Source: Faecalibacterium sp. CAG:74
GTDB taxonomy: Bacteria > Bacillota > Clostridia > Christensenellales > Aristaeellaceae
NCBI GenBank assembly: GCA_000437595.1
Contig: FR899842.1
Span: 51,642 to 62,276, forward strand
Direction: 5' to 3'
Length of the DNA: 10,635 bases
The position numbers and the translations under genes were made by a program. Position 1 is the stretch's first letter; every line of letters begins with the position of its first letter. The notes beneath the pieces were generated by a model that was not told where the DNA came from, did no database searches, and saw nothing but the letters and a program-made list of their open reading frames with translations. Shown here piece by piece: positions 1-7,763 of the stretch.

Positions 1-1320
1 ACGCCCGGGCGCGCCCTGACGCTCTTCACGCTGTCGGACAACGTGGAGATTGCGCTGCATGTGGACGGCATCGGCATGTGCTTCTGTGTGCTGATGGCGT
101 TCGTCTGGACGGCGGCGGGGTTCTACTCGTTTGACTACATGGCACACGAGGGGCATGAAAAGCGTTTCTACTGCCTGTATCTGCTGACGCTGGGCGTGCT
201 GATGGGGCTGTGCATGTCCGGGAGTCTGGTCACCTTCTACATGTTCTACGAAGCCATGACGCTGCTGACCATGCCGCTGGTGATGCACTCCGGCAGCAAG
301 GAGGCGGTCGCGGCGGGCATTAAGTACCTGATTTACTCCGTCATCGGCGCGTCACTGGTGCTGCTGGGCATTTTCGCGATTGCCCCGTACGCGCAGTCGC
401 TGTCCTTCGCGCCCGGCGGTGTGCTGGACATGGCGAAAGTCGCGGGGCACGAGGGCTTTGTGCTGGCGATTGGCGGCGTGATGCTGCTGGGCTTTGGCGC
501 GAAGGCGGGTCTGTATCCGCTGCACGGCTGGCTGCCGACGGCGCACCCGGCCGCGCCTTCCCCGGCGTCGGCGGTGCTGTCCGGTGTCATTACGAAAGCG
601 GGCGTGCTGGGTCTTTTGCGCGTCATCTACTGCTTCCTCGGCGCACAGAACCTGCGCGGAACGTGGGTGCAGACGGTGCTGATGGCGCTCTCGCTCTTGA
701 CGGTTTTCATCGGTTCGCTGCTGGCGTACCGGGAGCATCACCTCAAAAAGCGGCTGGCATGGTCTACGGTCAGTCAGGTGAGCTACGTCGTGTTCGGGTT
801 GAGCACGCTGCATCCGCTGGGGCTGCTCGGCGCCATGCTGCACGTCGTGTGCCACTCGCTGGTCAAGGACGTGCTGTTCATGGGTGCGGGCGCGGTCATC
901 CTGAAAACAGGCGAAACGCAGGTGGATGCCCTCCGCGGTATCGGCAAGCGGATGCCGGTCACGATGTGGTGCTTCGCGATTGGAAGCCTTGGGCTGATTG
1001 GCATTCCGCCGTGTCTGGGCTTTTTCAGCAAGTGGGAGCTGGCGCAGGGCAGCCTTGCCATGACAGGCGTAGCTTCATGGCTGAACTGGTTCGGGCCCGT
1101 TGTGCTGCTGCTCTCCGCCCTGCTGACGGCTGGCTACCTGATGCCGATTGTTCTGCGCGGCTTCTTCCCCGGAAAAGACGCACAAGTCGGCGAAAAGTGC
1201 GAAGCGTCCGCGTCGATGCTCATTCCCATGCTGGTGCTGACGGTGCTGTCAGTGGCGCTGGGCATGTTCCCGTCGCTGCTGACCGACCTTCTTTCCCCCA
1301 TTTTGACCGCACTGCTGTAA
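1..1320 (+). CDS. Antiporter-like proton/cation-conducting membrane subunit (complex I subunit 5 / MrpD-NuoM type), 5' partial
   Basis: Integral membrane subunit of the NuoL/M/N-MrpA/D superfamily, expected to move H+ or Na+ across the membrane within a larger complex. The frame is open from base 1, and 439 residues are visible. A GTG at 43 is in frame, but alignment of the HVDGIGM segment (from base 58) with FRVDGMSC in the next gene indicates that about 50 N-terminal residues lie upstream, so I treat it as truncated by the window. Superfamily channel residues are present: TM5 Glu in FYEAMTL (codon 250), TM7 Lys in GFGAKAGLYPLHGWLP (codon 502), TM8 Lys in ITKAGV (codon 595), a His/Lys pair in CHSLVKD, and TM12 Lys in GFFSKWEL (codon 1030). 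The sequence is otherwise almost continuous hydrophobic helices. It starts the visible part of a three-gene operon; the next gene begins 13 bases after its stop. The family is sure. Which complex it serves is not visible. Confidence 0.9.
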   Translation, partial: TPGRALTLFTLSDNVEIALHVDGIGMCFCVLMAFVWTAAGFYSFDYMAHEGHEKRFYCLYLLTLGVLMGLCMSGSLVTFYMFYEAMTLLTMPLVMHSGSKEAVAAGIKYLIYSVIGASLVLLGIFAIAPYAQSLSFAPGGVLDMAKVAGHEGFVLAIGGVMLLGFGAKAGLYPLHGWLPTAHPAAPSPASAVLSGVITKAGVLGLLRVIYCFLGAQNLRGTWVQTVLMALSLLTVFIGSLLAYREHHLKKRLAWSTVSQVSYVVFGLSTLHPLGLLGAMLHVVCHSLVKDVLFMGAGAVILKTGETQVDALRGIGKRMPVTMWCFAIGSLGLIGIPPCLGFFSKWELAQGSLAMTGVASWLNWFGPVVLLLSALLTAGYLMPIVLRGFFPGKDAQVGEKCEASASMLIPMLVLTVLSVALGMFPSLLTDLLSPILTALL

Positions 1321-1333
1321 GGAGGAAGCGCAT

Positions 1334-2806
1334 ATGCTGTTATTCTTGACCATCGCGCTGCCCATGCTTGGCGGCGCGGCAATGGGACTGATGCGCTTTT
1401 CCAGCGCGAAATCCCGCGGAATCTACGTTGAAACCATCGTGCTGGCGACGAGCATCCTGACGTGGGTGCTGCTGCTCACCCGCACGGATACCACCTTTGT
1501 CCTCTGCCACATGAACAGCGAGCTGGCGCTTGCGTTCCGTGTGGACGGCATGAGCTGCATTTTTGCAGGGCTGGTATCCATCCTCTGGCCGCTGGCGTCG
1601 CTGTACGGCTTTGAGTACATGCAGCACGAGGAGCGTCCGAACACGTTCTTCAGCTACTACACGATGAGCTACGCCGTCACGCTGGCCGTCGCGTTCTCGG
1701 CAAACCTGTTCTCTCTCTACGTCTTTTATGAGTGCCTGACGCTGATTACCCTGCCGCTTGTCATCCACAAGAAGGATACCATGTCCATCCGCGCAGGGCG
1801 CAAGTACCTCACCTTCTCCATCTCCGGCGCGGCGCTGGCGTTCATTGCGCTGGTGTTCATCATCTACTACGGCACGACAACGGACTTTGTCCTCGGCGGC
1901 GTGCTGGACGCGGAAAAAATCAGCGGGATGGAAGAACTGCTGAAATTCGTGTTCCTGCTGGCGTTCGTCGGTTTCGGCACGAAAGCGGCTGTTTTCCCGA
2001 TGTACGCATGGCTGCCGGCGGCTTCTGTCGCCCCGACGCCCGTGACAGCGCTGCTGCACGCGGTGGCGGTCGTCAACGCGGGCGCGTACGCCGTCCTGCG
2101 CGTGATTTACTACTCCTTCGGCGCATCGTTCCTCTACGGAACGTGGGCGCAGACGGTCGCTTTGCTGCTTAGCTGCTTCACGATTCTCTTCGGTTCGACA
2201 ATGGCGGTTCGCGAACAGCACTTCAAGCGCCGTCTGGCGTACTCGACCATCTCCAACCTATCCTACATGCTCATGGGCGCGGCGCTGATGACCCCCGACG
2301 GCATGACGGGCAGCTTGAGCCATCTGGTGATTCACGGCGTGATCAAGATTACGCTGTTTTACTGCGCGGGCGCGATTCTCATCAAGACCGGCAAGGAGTA
2401 TGTGCAGGATCTGCGCGGATACAGCAGGATTATGCCTGCAACGTGCGGCATCTTCCTGCTGGGCAGCATTGCGCTGGTCGGCACGCCGCCGCTGGCAGGC
2501 TTCGTCAGCAAGTGGAATCTGCTGACCGCCGCGTCCGCCACGGAGCTGCCAATGGGAACCGTCGCGATTGTCTGCCTCATCATCTCCGCCATTCTGACGG
2601 CAATTTACCTCTTCACTGCCGCACTGCCGATGTACTTCCGCCCGCTCAACGCGGATCAGGCGCAATTGGCGGGGCAGAAGCTCGACCCCAGCTGGATGAT
2701 GCTCTTTCCAATGGGGATTTTGTGCGCGCTGATGATAGGTCTGGGGCTGTGGTCGCAGCCGCTGGTGACATTCCTGCGGAATATTTCCGCTGGTGTGATT
2801 TTTTAA
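1334..2806 (+). CDS. Antiporter-like proton/cation-conducting membrane subunit (NuoL-like TM8), 490 aa
   Basis: Second antiporter-like subunit of the operon, 490 aa, the usual size for a 14-helix NuoM/NuoN/MrpD-type protein. ATG 1334 is chosen because GGAGGAA (1321-1327) directly follows the previous stop at good spacing. Conserved positions: E133 in FYECLTL, K217 in GFGTKAAVFP, H334 and K338 in IHGVIKITLF, and K393 in GFVSKWNL. The TM8 segment is unlike its neighbours: where they have Lys in TKAGV or TKSGV, this protein has N248 (VVNAG), with H242 six residues earlier (ALLHAV). That resembles the NuoL pattern, in which His replaces Lys in TM8. It is therefore probably a distinct module, not a simple duplicate of the first gene. 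The membrane-transport family is certain; the ion (H+ or Na+) and the partner complex are unknown. Confidence 0.92.
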   Translation: MLLFLTIALPMLGGAAMGLMRFSSAKSRGIYVETIVLATSILTWVLLLTRTDTTFVLCHMNSELALAFRVDGMSCIFAGLVSILWPLASLYGFEYMQHEERPNTFFSYYTMSYAVTLAVAFSANLFSLYVFYECLTLITLPLVIHKKDTMSIRAGRKYLTFSISGAALAFIALVFIIYYGTTTDFVLGGVLDAEKISGMEELLKFVFLLAFVGFGTKAAVFPMYAWLPAASVAPTPVTALLHAVAVVNAGAYAVLRVIYYSFGASFLYGTWAQTVALLLSCFTILFGSTMAVREQHFKRRLAYSTISNLSYMLMGAALMTPDGMTGSLSHLVIHGVIKITLFYCAGAILIKTGKEYVQDLRGYSRIMPATCGIFLLGSIALVGTPPLAGFVSKWNLLTAASATELPMGTVAIVCLIISAILTAIYLFTAALPMYFRPLNADQAQLAGQKLDPSWMMLFPMGILCALMIGLGLWSQPLVTFLRNISAGVIF

Positions 2807-2824
2807 GGACAGGAGGAAAGAAAG

Positions 2825-4873
2825 ATGACATCGTGGATTCTGATTTTGCTGACCTTCCTGCCCTTCCTCGCCGCCATCATCGCCTATATGCTTGGCCGCC
2901 GGGATGAACGCGCCATGAACGGGTTCGTGAGCATCACGGGCATTGTGATTTTCGCGCTGAGCGTAGTGCTGCTGTTCCTGCCGGAGGGCGAAGTCGCCCT
3001 GCCCGGCTTCTGCGGGCTGGGGCTGTACCTGCGCGCGGACGGCTTCCGCGGGCTGTACAGCTGCGTCGCCGCCTTCATGTGGATGATGACGGGGCTGTTT
3101 GCGCCAGAATACTTCCAGCATCACGGCAACAAGGCGCGGTACAGCTTCTTCACGCTGATGACGCTCGGTGCGACGCTGGGCGTGTTCCTCTCGGACAACC
3201 TCGGCACGACGTTCCTGTTCTTTGAAATCATGTCCTTCGCCAGCTATGCGTGGGTCGCGCAGGAGGAAACGCCGGGCGCGCTCAGGGCGGCGGCGACGTA
3301 CCTTGCGGTGGCGGTCATCGGCGGTCTGACGACGCTGATGGGCTTGTTCCTCTTGCAGCATCAGCTGGGGACACTCGACTTTGCGTCCCTGCGCGCCGCC
3401 ATGGGCCAGCAGGATGTAACCGTCGCGGTGTGGCTGACGCTGGTCGGCTTTGGTGCGAAAGCCGGTCTGTTCCCGCTGCATATCTGGCTGCCGAAAGCGC
3501 ACCCGGTTGCGCCTGCACCCGCGTCGGCGCTTTTGTCGGGCATCCTGACCAAATCCGGCGTATTCGGGCTGATTGTGCTGTGTGCGAACCTGATGCAGGG
3601 CAATGCCGCGTTCGGCAATGCGCTGATGATTTTTGCCGCAATCACGATGTTCCTTGGTGCACTGCTGGCGCTGTTCTCCACCGACCTCAAGCGAACGCTC
3701 GCCTGCTCGTCGATGAGCCAAATCGGCTTCATCACGCTGGGGCTGTCGGTGATGGTGCTGCTGGGCGACGAAGGCACGCTGGCGGCGTATGGCAGCGTGA
3801 TGCACATGCTGAATCACTCGCTCATCAAGCTGACGCTGTTCATCGCGGCGGGCGTGGTGTACATGAACCTGCACGCGCTGAATCTTGATGATATCCGCGG
3901 CTTCGGGCGCAAAAAGCCGCTGCTGCACATTGCGTTCCTGCTGGGGGCGCTGAGCATTGCGTGCATCCCGCCGCTGGGCAGCGGGTACAACAGCAAGAGT
4001 CTGCTGCACGAAGGGCTGCTGGAGCTGATTGGCGAAATGCAGGCGGCTGGCAGCGCGTGGATGGGCTACAAGGCGATTGAAGTGCTCTTCCTCATCAGCG
4101 GCGGACTGACCGTCGCGTACATGGCGAAGCTGTACATCTGCATTTTCTGGCAGAAGCACCCGACCCATCAGGCGGAATTCGACGGCATGACGCACTACAT
4201 GAACGGCACAACCGCGTTTGCGCTGCTGGGCAGTGCGGCGGCGCTCCCCTTCCTTGGCGCACTGCCGGGGCTGCTGCTCACACCGTTCGGGGCAAAAAGC
4301 GCATCGTTCTTCGGCGTACCCGCGCTGAAGGAAGCGATTGCGTACTTCTCGGCGGAGAACCTGCAGGGCGCGGCGATTTCCATCATCATCGGCGCGGCGG
4401 TGTATCTGCTGATTGTCCTGCCGCTGCTGACGCGCAAGGACGAAAGCGGCGTGCGCCTGTACGTCAACCGTTGGAATGAGAAGCTCGACTTGGAGAACGC
4501 TATCTACCGTCCGCTGCTGCTGACGCTGCTGCCGCAGGTGCTGACACTGGTGTTCCGCTTCATTGCGGAGCTGCCGGAAAACATCGTGATGGCAAGCCGC
4601 GCGACCATCTTCCGGATGCGCAAGACGCGCAAGCCCGTGCCAGTCGGCAACCGCTTCACTTACACGCTGGGGCGCGCGCTGAATGCACTGGCGCGGCTGC
4701 TTAACCGCACGATTCTGCACCGCCACCCGATGCGCACGGACTTCGAGTATGTGCTGGACGCTTCCTTCCGTGAAGTTTCCAGCGGCATCCGCAGCATGAG
4801 CGTGAGCATTTCCTTCGGGTTGCTGCTGCTGTGCATTGGGCTGTATGTAACCTGTTTGTATCTGCTGCAATAA
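2825..4873 (+). CDS. Long antiporter-like proton/cation-conducting membrane subunit with C-terminal extension, 682 aa
   Basis: Third and longest antiporter-like subunit. ATG 2825 follows AGGAGG (2811-2816). The core (about residues 1-535) carries E134 in FFEIMSF, K212 in GFGAKAGLFPLHIWLP, K243 in ILTKSGV, H331 and K335 in NHSLIKLTLF, and K391 in GYNSKSLL, matching the charged channel residues of the superfamily. Past the core there is a roughly 120-residue, less hydrophobic, Arg/Lys-rich stretch (about 536-655, starting near TRKDESGV and including an ALNALARLL amphipathic segment), then a single final membrane helix (about 657-680). Core, long amphipathic region and last helix resemble the layout of NuoL and MrpA, whose lateral helix braces the neighbouring subunits; HyfB/HycC-type subunits are similarly long. 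I infer it is the distal or clamping subunit of the array. It is the last gene of the operon, with a terminator 28 bases after its stop. Confidence 0.9.
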   Translation: MTSWILILLTFLPFLAAIIAYMLGRRDERAMNGFVSITGIVIFALSVVLLFLPEGEVALPGFCGLGLYLRADGFRGLYSCVAAFMWMMTGLFAPEYFQHHGNKARYSFFTLMTLGATLGVFLSDNLGTTFLFFEIMSFASYAWVAQEETPGALRAAATYLAVAVIGGLTTLMGLFLLQHQLGTLDFASLRAAMGQQDVTVAVWLTLVGFGAKAGLFPLHIWLPKAHPVAPAPASALLSGILTKSGVFGLIVLCANLMQGNAAFGNALMIFAAITMFLGALLALFSTDLKRTLACSSMSQIGFITLGLSVMVLLGDEGTLAAYGSVMHMLNHSLIKLTLFIAAGVVYMNLHALNLDDIRGFGRKKPLLHIAFLLGALSIACIPPLGSGYNSKSLLHEGLLELIGEMQAAGSAWMGYKAIEVLFLISGGLTVAYMAKLYICIFWQKHPTHQAEFDGMTHYMNGTTAFALLGSAAALPFLGALPGLLLTPFGAKSASFFGVPALKEAIAYFSAENLQGAAISIIIGAAVYLLIVLPLLTRKDESGVRLYVNRWNEKLDLENAIYRPLLLTLLPQVLTLVFRFIAELPENIVMASRATIFRMRKTRKPVPVGNRFTYTLGRALNALARLLNRTILHRHPMRTDFEYVLDASFREVSSGIRSMSVSISFGLLLLCIGLYVTCLYLLQ

Positions 4874-4900
4874 TCGGCATAATTATTTGCGGAGGCATTT

Positions 4901-4933
4901 CCGGGCTGCGAACCCTTGTGCAGCCCGGTTTTT
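4901..4933 (+). terminator. Rho-independent terminator of the antiporter-like operon
   Basis: Perfect 9-bp GC-rich stem CCGGGCTGC (4901-4909) / GCAGCCCGG (4920-4928) with a 10-base loop, followed at once by TTTTT (4929-4933). It lies 28 bases after the stop of the third subunit gene and separates it from the glgP promoter. The minus strand has no T-run, so it acts on plus-strand transcripts only. Confidence 0.93.
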
Positions 4934-5007
4934 GCTGCTAAAACAATGGGTTTTCGCTGTTTTCGATACTTTTCGTCAGCGTTCTTTGGCAGATTTGGGC
5001 GTTTTTA

Positions 5008-5018
5008 GACAAATTGTC
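5008..5018. promoter_or_regulatory. Palindrome upstream of the glgP promoter (possible protein-binding site)
   Basis: GACAA-A-TTGTC, two perfect 5-bp arms around one base. It is centred about 64 bases before the predicted glgP transcription start, a position where activators often bind. The site is short enough to arise by chance and I recognise no regulator for it. Confidence 0.25.
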
Positions 5019-5041
5019 GCAGAAGCTGGCGGGAAGCATAC

Positions 5042-5070
5042 TTGTCATTTTCCCATTTCTGTGGTATGAT
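5042..5070 (+). promoter_or_regulatory. Sigma-A-type promoter of glgP
   Basis: The -35 element TTGTCA (5042-5047, 5/6 to TTGACA), a 17-base spacer and the -10 element TATGAT (5065-5070, 5/6 to TATAAT) form a near-consensus housekeeping promoter. The -10 is preceded by TGG, giving an extended TGnTATGAT. Transcription should start near 5077, leaving a leader of about 100 bases before the glgP ATG. Confidence 0.8.
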
Positions 5071-5081
5071 ACACAACGGCA

Positions 5082-5102
5082 ATGCAAACAATGATTTTGC
5101 AT
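5082..5102. promoter_or_regulatory. Inverted repeat just downstream of the glgP transcription start (operator-like)
   Basis: ATGCAAA (5082-5088) and TTTGCAT (5096-5102) are perfect 7-bp arms separated by 7 bases. They lie at about +6 to +26 of the predicted start, where a bound repressor would block RNA polymerase. The same arms could form a weak hairpin in the leader RNA. I cannot name a regulator; control by sugar availability is only a guess from the gene downstream. Confidence 0.4.
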
Positions 5103-5177
5103 CGCAATGTTTGATTCCGGAGCAGGGCATTCAACGGCATTCCACGAAAGCCCTTTGCAAATAAAAGGAGGATTCCC

Positions 5178-7637
5178 ATGCCTACGACATCTTTTGACAA
5201 GGATTCCATCAAGGCATCCATTATCGGCAAGCTGCAGCGCTATAACGGTCGCACCATCGAGGAAGCATCGAATGGGCAGATTTATCGCGCACTGGCTTCC
5301 ACCGTCCGCGACCAGATCATGCAGAAATGGATGATTTCCCGCGAAGAACGCAAGACGAACAACAACAAGCGTCTATTTTACCTCTCCGTGGAATTTCTGA
5401 TGGGCCGCAGCCTGTACACCAACATCCTGAACCTCGTCTCGCTCGACGCCTACAAGCAAGCGCTGGACGAACTGCACATCGACGTGGACAAGGTGCTTCA
5501 GGAAGAGCCTGAACCCGCGCTGGGCAACGGCGGTCTGGGCCGCCTGGCAGCGTGCTTCATGGACTCGCTGGCGTCCCTTGACCTGCCTGCGATGGGCTGC
5601 TCCATCCGCTATGAATACGGTCTGTTCCGCCAGAAGATTGTGGACGGTCAGCAGGTCGAGCTGCCGGACTACTGGCTGGGCAACGGCAACGTGTGGGAAA
5701 TGCCCGTAATGGAGGATGCCTGCGAGGTGCACTTCAACGGTCACGTTGAAATGGGCAACGAGAACGGCCGCACGGTGTTCCGTCACGTCGGCTACAACAC
5801 GGTCGAGGCTGTCCCCTACGACATGCCGCTGGTGGGCTATGACACCTCCACCGTCAACAGTCTGCGCCTGTGGAGCGCCCGCGCCCCGAAGCGCATTGAC
5901 CTGAGCGACTTCAACCACGGCCACTATGTGCAGGCGTCGGAGGAAAAGGAACTGGCGGAAGCCATCTCCAACATCCTCTACCCCGAAGACAACCACTACG
6001 AAGGCAAGCTGCTCCGCTTGAAGCAGCAGTATTTCTTCACCTCCGCCACTCTCCAGTACATCCTCAAGGACTTCAAGAAGCTCAACGGCACGAACTGGAG
6101 CAAGCTGCCGGAGAAGGTCGTCATCCACATCAACGACACGCATCCGGGTCTGGCGATTCCGGAACTGATGCGCCTGCTGATGGACGAAGAAGGCTTGGGC
6201 TGGGACGAAGCGCAGCAGATTGTCAGCCGCACGATGGCGTACACCAACCACACCATCATGGCGGAAGCGCTCGAAAAGTGGCCGGAAGACATGGTGAAGA
6301 GTCTGCTGCCGCGCATCTATCAGATTCTGGTGGAAATGAACAAGCGTCTCTGCGCGCGCCTGTGGAACTTCTTCCCCGGCGAAGCGGAGCGCGTGGGTCG
6401 CATGGCGATTATTGCCTACGGTTACATCCACATGGCGAACCTGTGCGTTGCCATGACGTTCTCCACCAACGGCGTGAGCAAGCTGCACGGCGATATCCTC
6501 AAGCAGGAGACGTTCCACGACTTCTACCTCGTTATGCCGGAGAAGTTCAGCGCAATTACCAACGGCATCACGCATCGCCGCTGGCTGATGGCGTGCAACC
6601 CGGAACTGACCAAGCTTATCTGCGACACCATCGGCACAGACTGGGTGAAAGATCCGGAACTGCTGCATGACCTTGCGCCCTATGCTGACGACGCGGCGTT
6701 CCGCGAGCAGTTTGAGAAGATTAAGCACAACAACAAGGTTCACCTGTCGAATTTCCTGAAAGAACATCAGGGCGCAATCGTTGACCCGAACTTCATCTTC
6801 GACGCACAGTCCAAGCGTCTGCACGAATATAAGCGTCAGATGCTCAACGCTTTGCACATCCTTGTGCTGTACAACCGCATCGTCAACGACCCGAACTTCA
6901 CCATGCGGCCGCGTGTGTTCATCTTCGGCTCGAAGGCAGCGCCGGGCTACAACCGCGCCAAGCTGATTATCCGCTTCATCAACGGTCTGTCCGCGCTGAT
7001 TGCCAAGCACCCGCGCGCCAGCAAGATGCTGCAGGTCGTCTTCCTTGAAAACTACGACGTGTCCAGCGCGCAGCTGCTGATTCCGGCAACCGAAATCTCC
7101 GAACAGATTTCCACCGCGTCCAAGGAAGCCAGCGGCACGGGCAACATGAAGTACATGATGAACGGCGCCATCACGATCGGCACGATGGACGGCGCAAACG
7201 TCGAGATTTCCGAGCAGGTCGGCATGGATAACATCTACATCTTCGGTATGCGTTCCGACACGGTGCTGGATATGTACCGTGAGCGCAACTACAACCCGAT
7301 GACCATCTTTGAGACGAATCAGGAACTGCGTCTGGCGTTGACCCAGATGATCGACGGCACCGTGCTGCCGGACGCGCCGAGCGCCCTGCAGGATTTGTAT
7401 CACAGCCTGCTGATTGGCGACTGGGGCAACATGGCCGATCCGTTCTTCGTCCTGAAGGACTTCGGTTCGTACTCGATGGCGCAGCGCCGCATCGACGCGG
7501 ATTATGCCGACCGCGACAAGTGGAACCGCATGGCGGTCATCAATACCGCAATGTCCGGTGTTTTCTGCTCCGACCGCACAATTCGCGAGTACAACGACAC
7601 CATTTGGCATCTTGACCCGCTCAAGCGCAAGGTATAA
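5178..7637 (+). CDS. glgP: Glycogen/maltodextrin phosphorylase (GT35)
   Basis: Cytoplasmic PLP-dependent enzyme that uses phosphate to release glucose-1-phosphate from the non-reducing ends of glycogen or maltodextrin. At 819 aa it is full length for the family. Conserved blocks appear in order: SVEFLMGRSL (residues 70-79), NGGLGRLAACF (117-127), NDTHP (319-323), QSKRLHEYKRQ (544-554, phosphate/PLP region), and EASGTGNMK, whose K658 is the PLP-binding lysine, followed by GTMDGANVE. ATG 5178 is fixed by AAAGGAGGA six bases before it and by a usual N-terminus. It has its own promoter with operator-like symmetry. Arg codons are almost all CGC/CGT, which suits a well-expressed gene. A GH13 hydrolase follows after two hairpins, so the pair probably works together on alpha-glucans. 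The sequence does not tell glycogen from maltodextrin preference; no glgA, glgC or glgB is in the window. Confidence 0.97.
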   Translation: MPTTSFDKDSIKASIIGKLQRYNGRTIEEASNGQIYRALASTVRDQIMQKWMISREERKTNNNKRLFYLSVEFLMGRSLYTNILNLVSLDAYKQALDELHIDVDKVLQEEPEPALGNGGLGRLAACFMDSLASLDLPAMGCSIRYEYGLFRQKIVDGQQVELPDYWLGNGNVWEMPVMEDACEVHFNGHVEMGNENGRTVFRHVGYNTVEAVPYDMPLVGYDTSTVNSLRLWSARAPKRIDLSDFNHGHYVQASEEKELAEAISNILYPEDNHYEGKLLRLKQQYFFTSATLQYILKDFKKLNGTNWSKLPEKVVIHINDTHPGLAIPELMRLLMDEEGLGWDEAQQIVSRTMAYTNHTIMAEALEKWPEDMVKSLLPRIYQILVEMNKRLCARLWNFFPGEAERVGRMAIIAYGYIHMANLCVAMTFSTNGVSKLHGDILKQETFHDFYLVMPEKFSAITNGITHRRWLMACNPELTKLICDTIGTDWVKDPELLHDLAPYADDAAFREQFEKIKHNNKVHLSNFLKEHQGAIVDPNFIFDAQSKRLHEYKRQMLNALHILVLYNRIVNDPNFTMRPRVFIFGSKAAPGYNRAKLIIRFINGLSALIAKHPRASKMLQVVFLENYDVSSAQLLIPATEISEQISTASKEASGTGNMKYMMNGAITIGTMDGANVEISEQVGMDNIYIFGMRSDTVLDMYRERNYNPMTIFETNQELRLALTQMIDGTVLPDAPSALQDLYHSLLIGDWGNMADPFFVLKDFGSYSMAQRRIDADYADRDKWNRMAVINTAMSGVFCSDRTIREYNDTIWHLDPLKRKV

Positions 7638-7652
7638 ACTGCATATTTTCGA

Positions 7653-7686
7653 GAGCACTGCGGAAAAATATCCATCCGCAGTGCTC
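7653..7686 (+). other. Long perfect hairpin after glgP
   Basis: A 12-bp perfect stem GAGCACTGCGGA (7653-7664) / TCCGCAGTGCTC (7675-7686) with a 10-base A/T-rich loop starts 15 bases after the glgP stop. No T-run follows (the next bases are CCGGTTC), so it is a poor terminator alone. It may protect the 3' end of the glgP message from exonucleases, or act with the terminator just downstream. Confidence 0.7.
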
Positions 7687-7697
7687 CCGGTTCAAAA

Positions 7698-7721
7698 GTC
7701 CGGAGCATTTCGGGCTTTTTT
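7698..7721 (+). terminator. Intrinsic terminator between glgP and the GH13 gene
   Basis: Stem GTCCGGA (7698-7704) / TTCGGGC (7709-7715), seven pairs including two G-U, with loop GCAT and six T's (7716-7721). The stem is weaker than the other terminators here. No good promoter fits in the 42 bases before the GH13 start, so partial read-through from glgP is likely. Confidence 0.7.
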
Positions 7722-7763
7722 GCCGTGTTTCCGCAATTATTGATGATTGGATGGATGGATATC

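Larger units (their letters stand above)
4874..5177. other. 304-bp intergenic region between pump operon and glgP
   Basis: No credible gene lies here. In order it contains the terminator of the upstream operon (4901-4933), an AT-richer stretch with an 11-bp palindrome (5008-5018), a promoter (5042-5070), a 7-bp inverted repeat (5082-5102), a possible leader hairpin with arms AGGGC (5124-5128) and GCCCT (5150-5154), and the glgP ribosome binding site AAAGGAGGA (5164-5172). Two copies of GGCATTC (5126-5132, 5136-5142) sit ten bases apart in the leader. The transcribed leader would be about 100 bases. Confidence 0.8.

Noticed and set aside
663..1349. 228-codon open frame on the plus strand overlapping the first pump gene
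   Set aside because: It is out of frame with a conserved membrane protein. The product is Ala/Gly/Arg-rich with no membrane segments or family, and it overlaps the next gene's start.
2258..4870. 870-codon open frame on the minus strand
   Set aside because: It lies antisense to the second and third pump genes. The product is rich in Arg, Gln and His with no domain, as expected from the complement of GC-rich membrane-protein genes. It has no ribosome binding site, and the plus-strand proteins are clearly real.
1..4873. Naming the three membrane genes nuoL/nuoM/nuoN
   Set aside because: The superfamily is clear, but Mrp, hydrogenase-linked and complex I subunits share these motifs. No diagnostic partner gene is visible, so a specific symbol would be a guess.
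4887..5069. 60-codon open frame between the pump operon and glgP
   Set aside because: It starts at TTG without a ribosome binding site and runs through a terminator and into the glgP promoter, so it would not be transcribed as a unit.
5373..7658. 761-codon open frame on the minus strand
   Set aside because: It is antisense to glgP, whose motifs and length are conserved. The translation is low-complexity Val/Arg/His with no recognisable family.
7743..7763. ATG 7743 or 7755 as the GH13 start
   Set aside because: Neither has well-spaced Shine-Dalgarno bases, and relatives begin near the LLHDSHNEFYR segment. They remain possible and would add only 3 or 7 residues.
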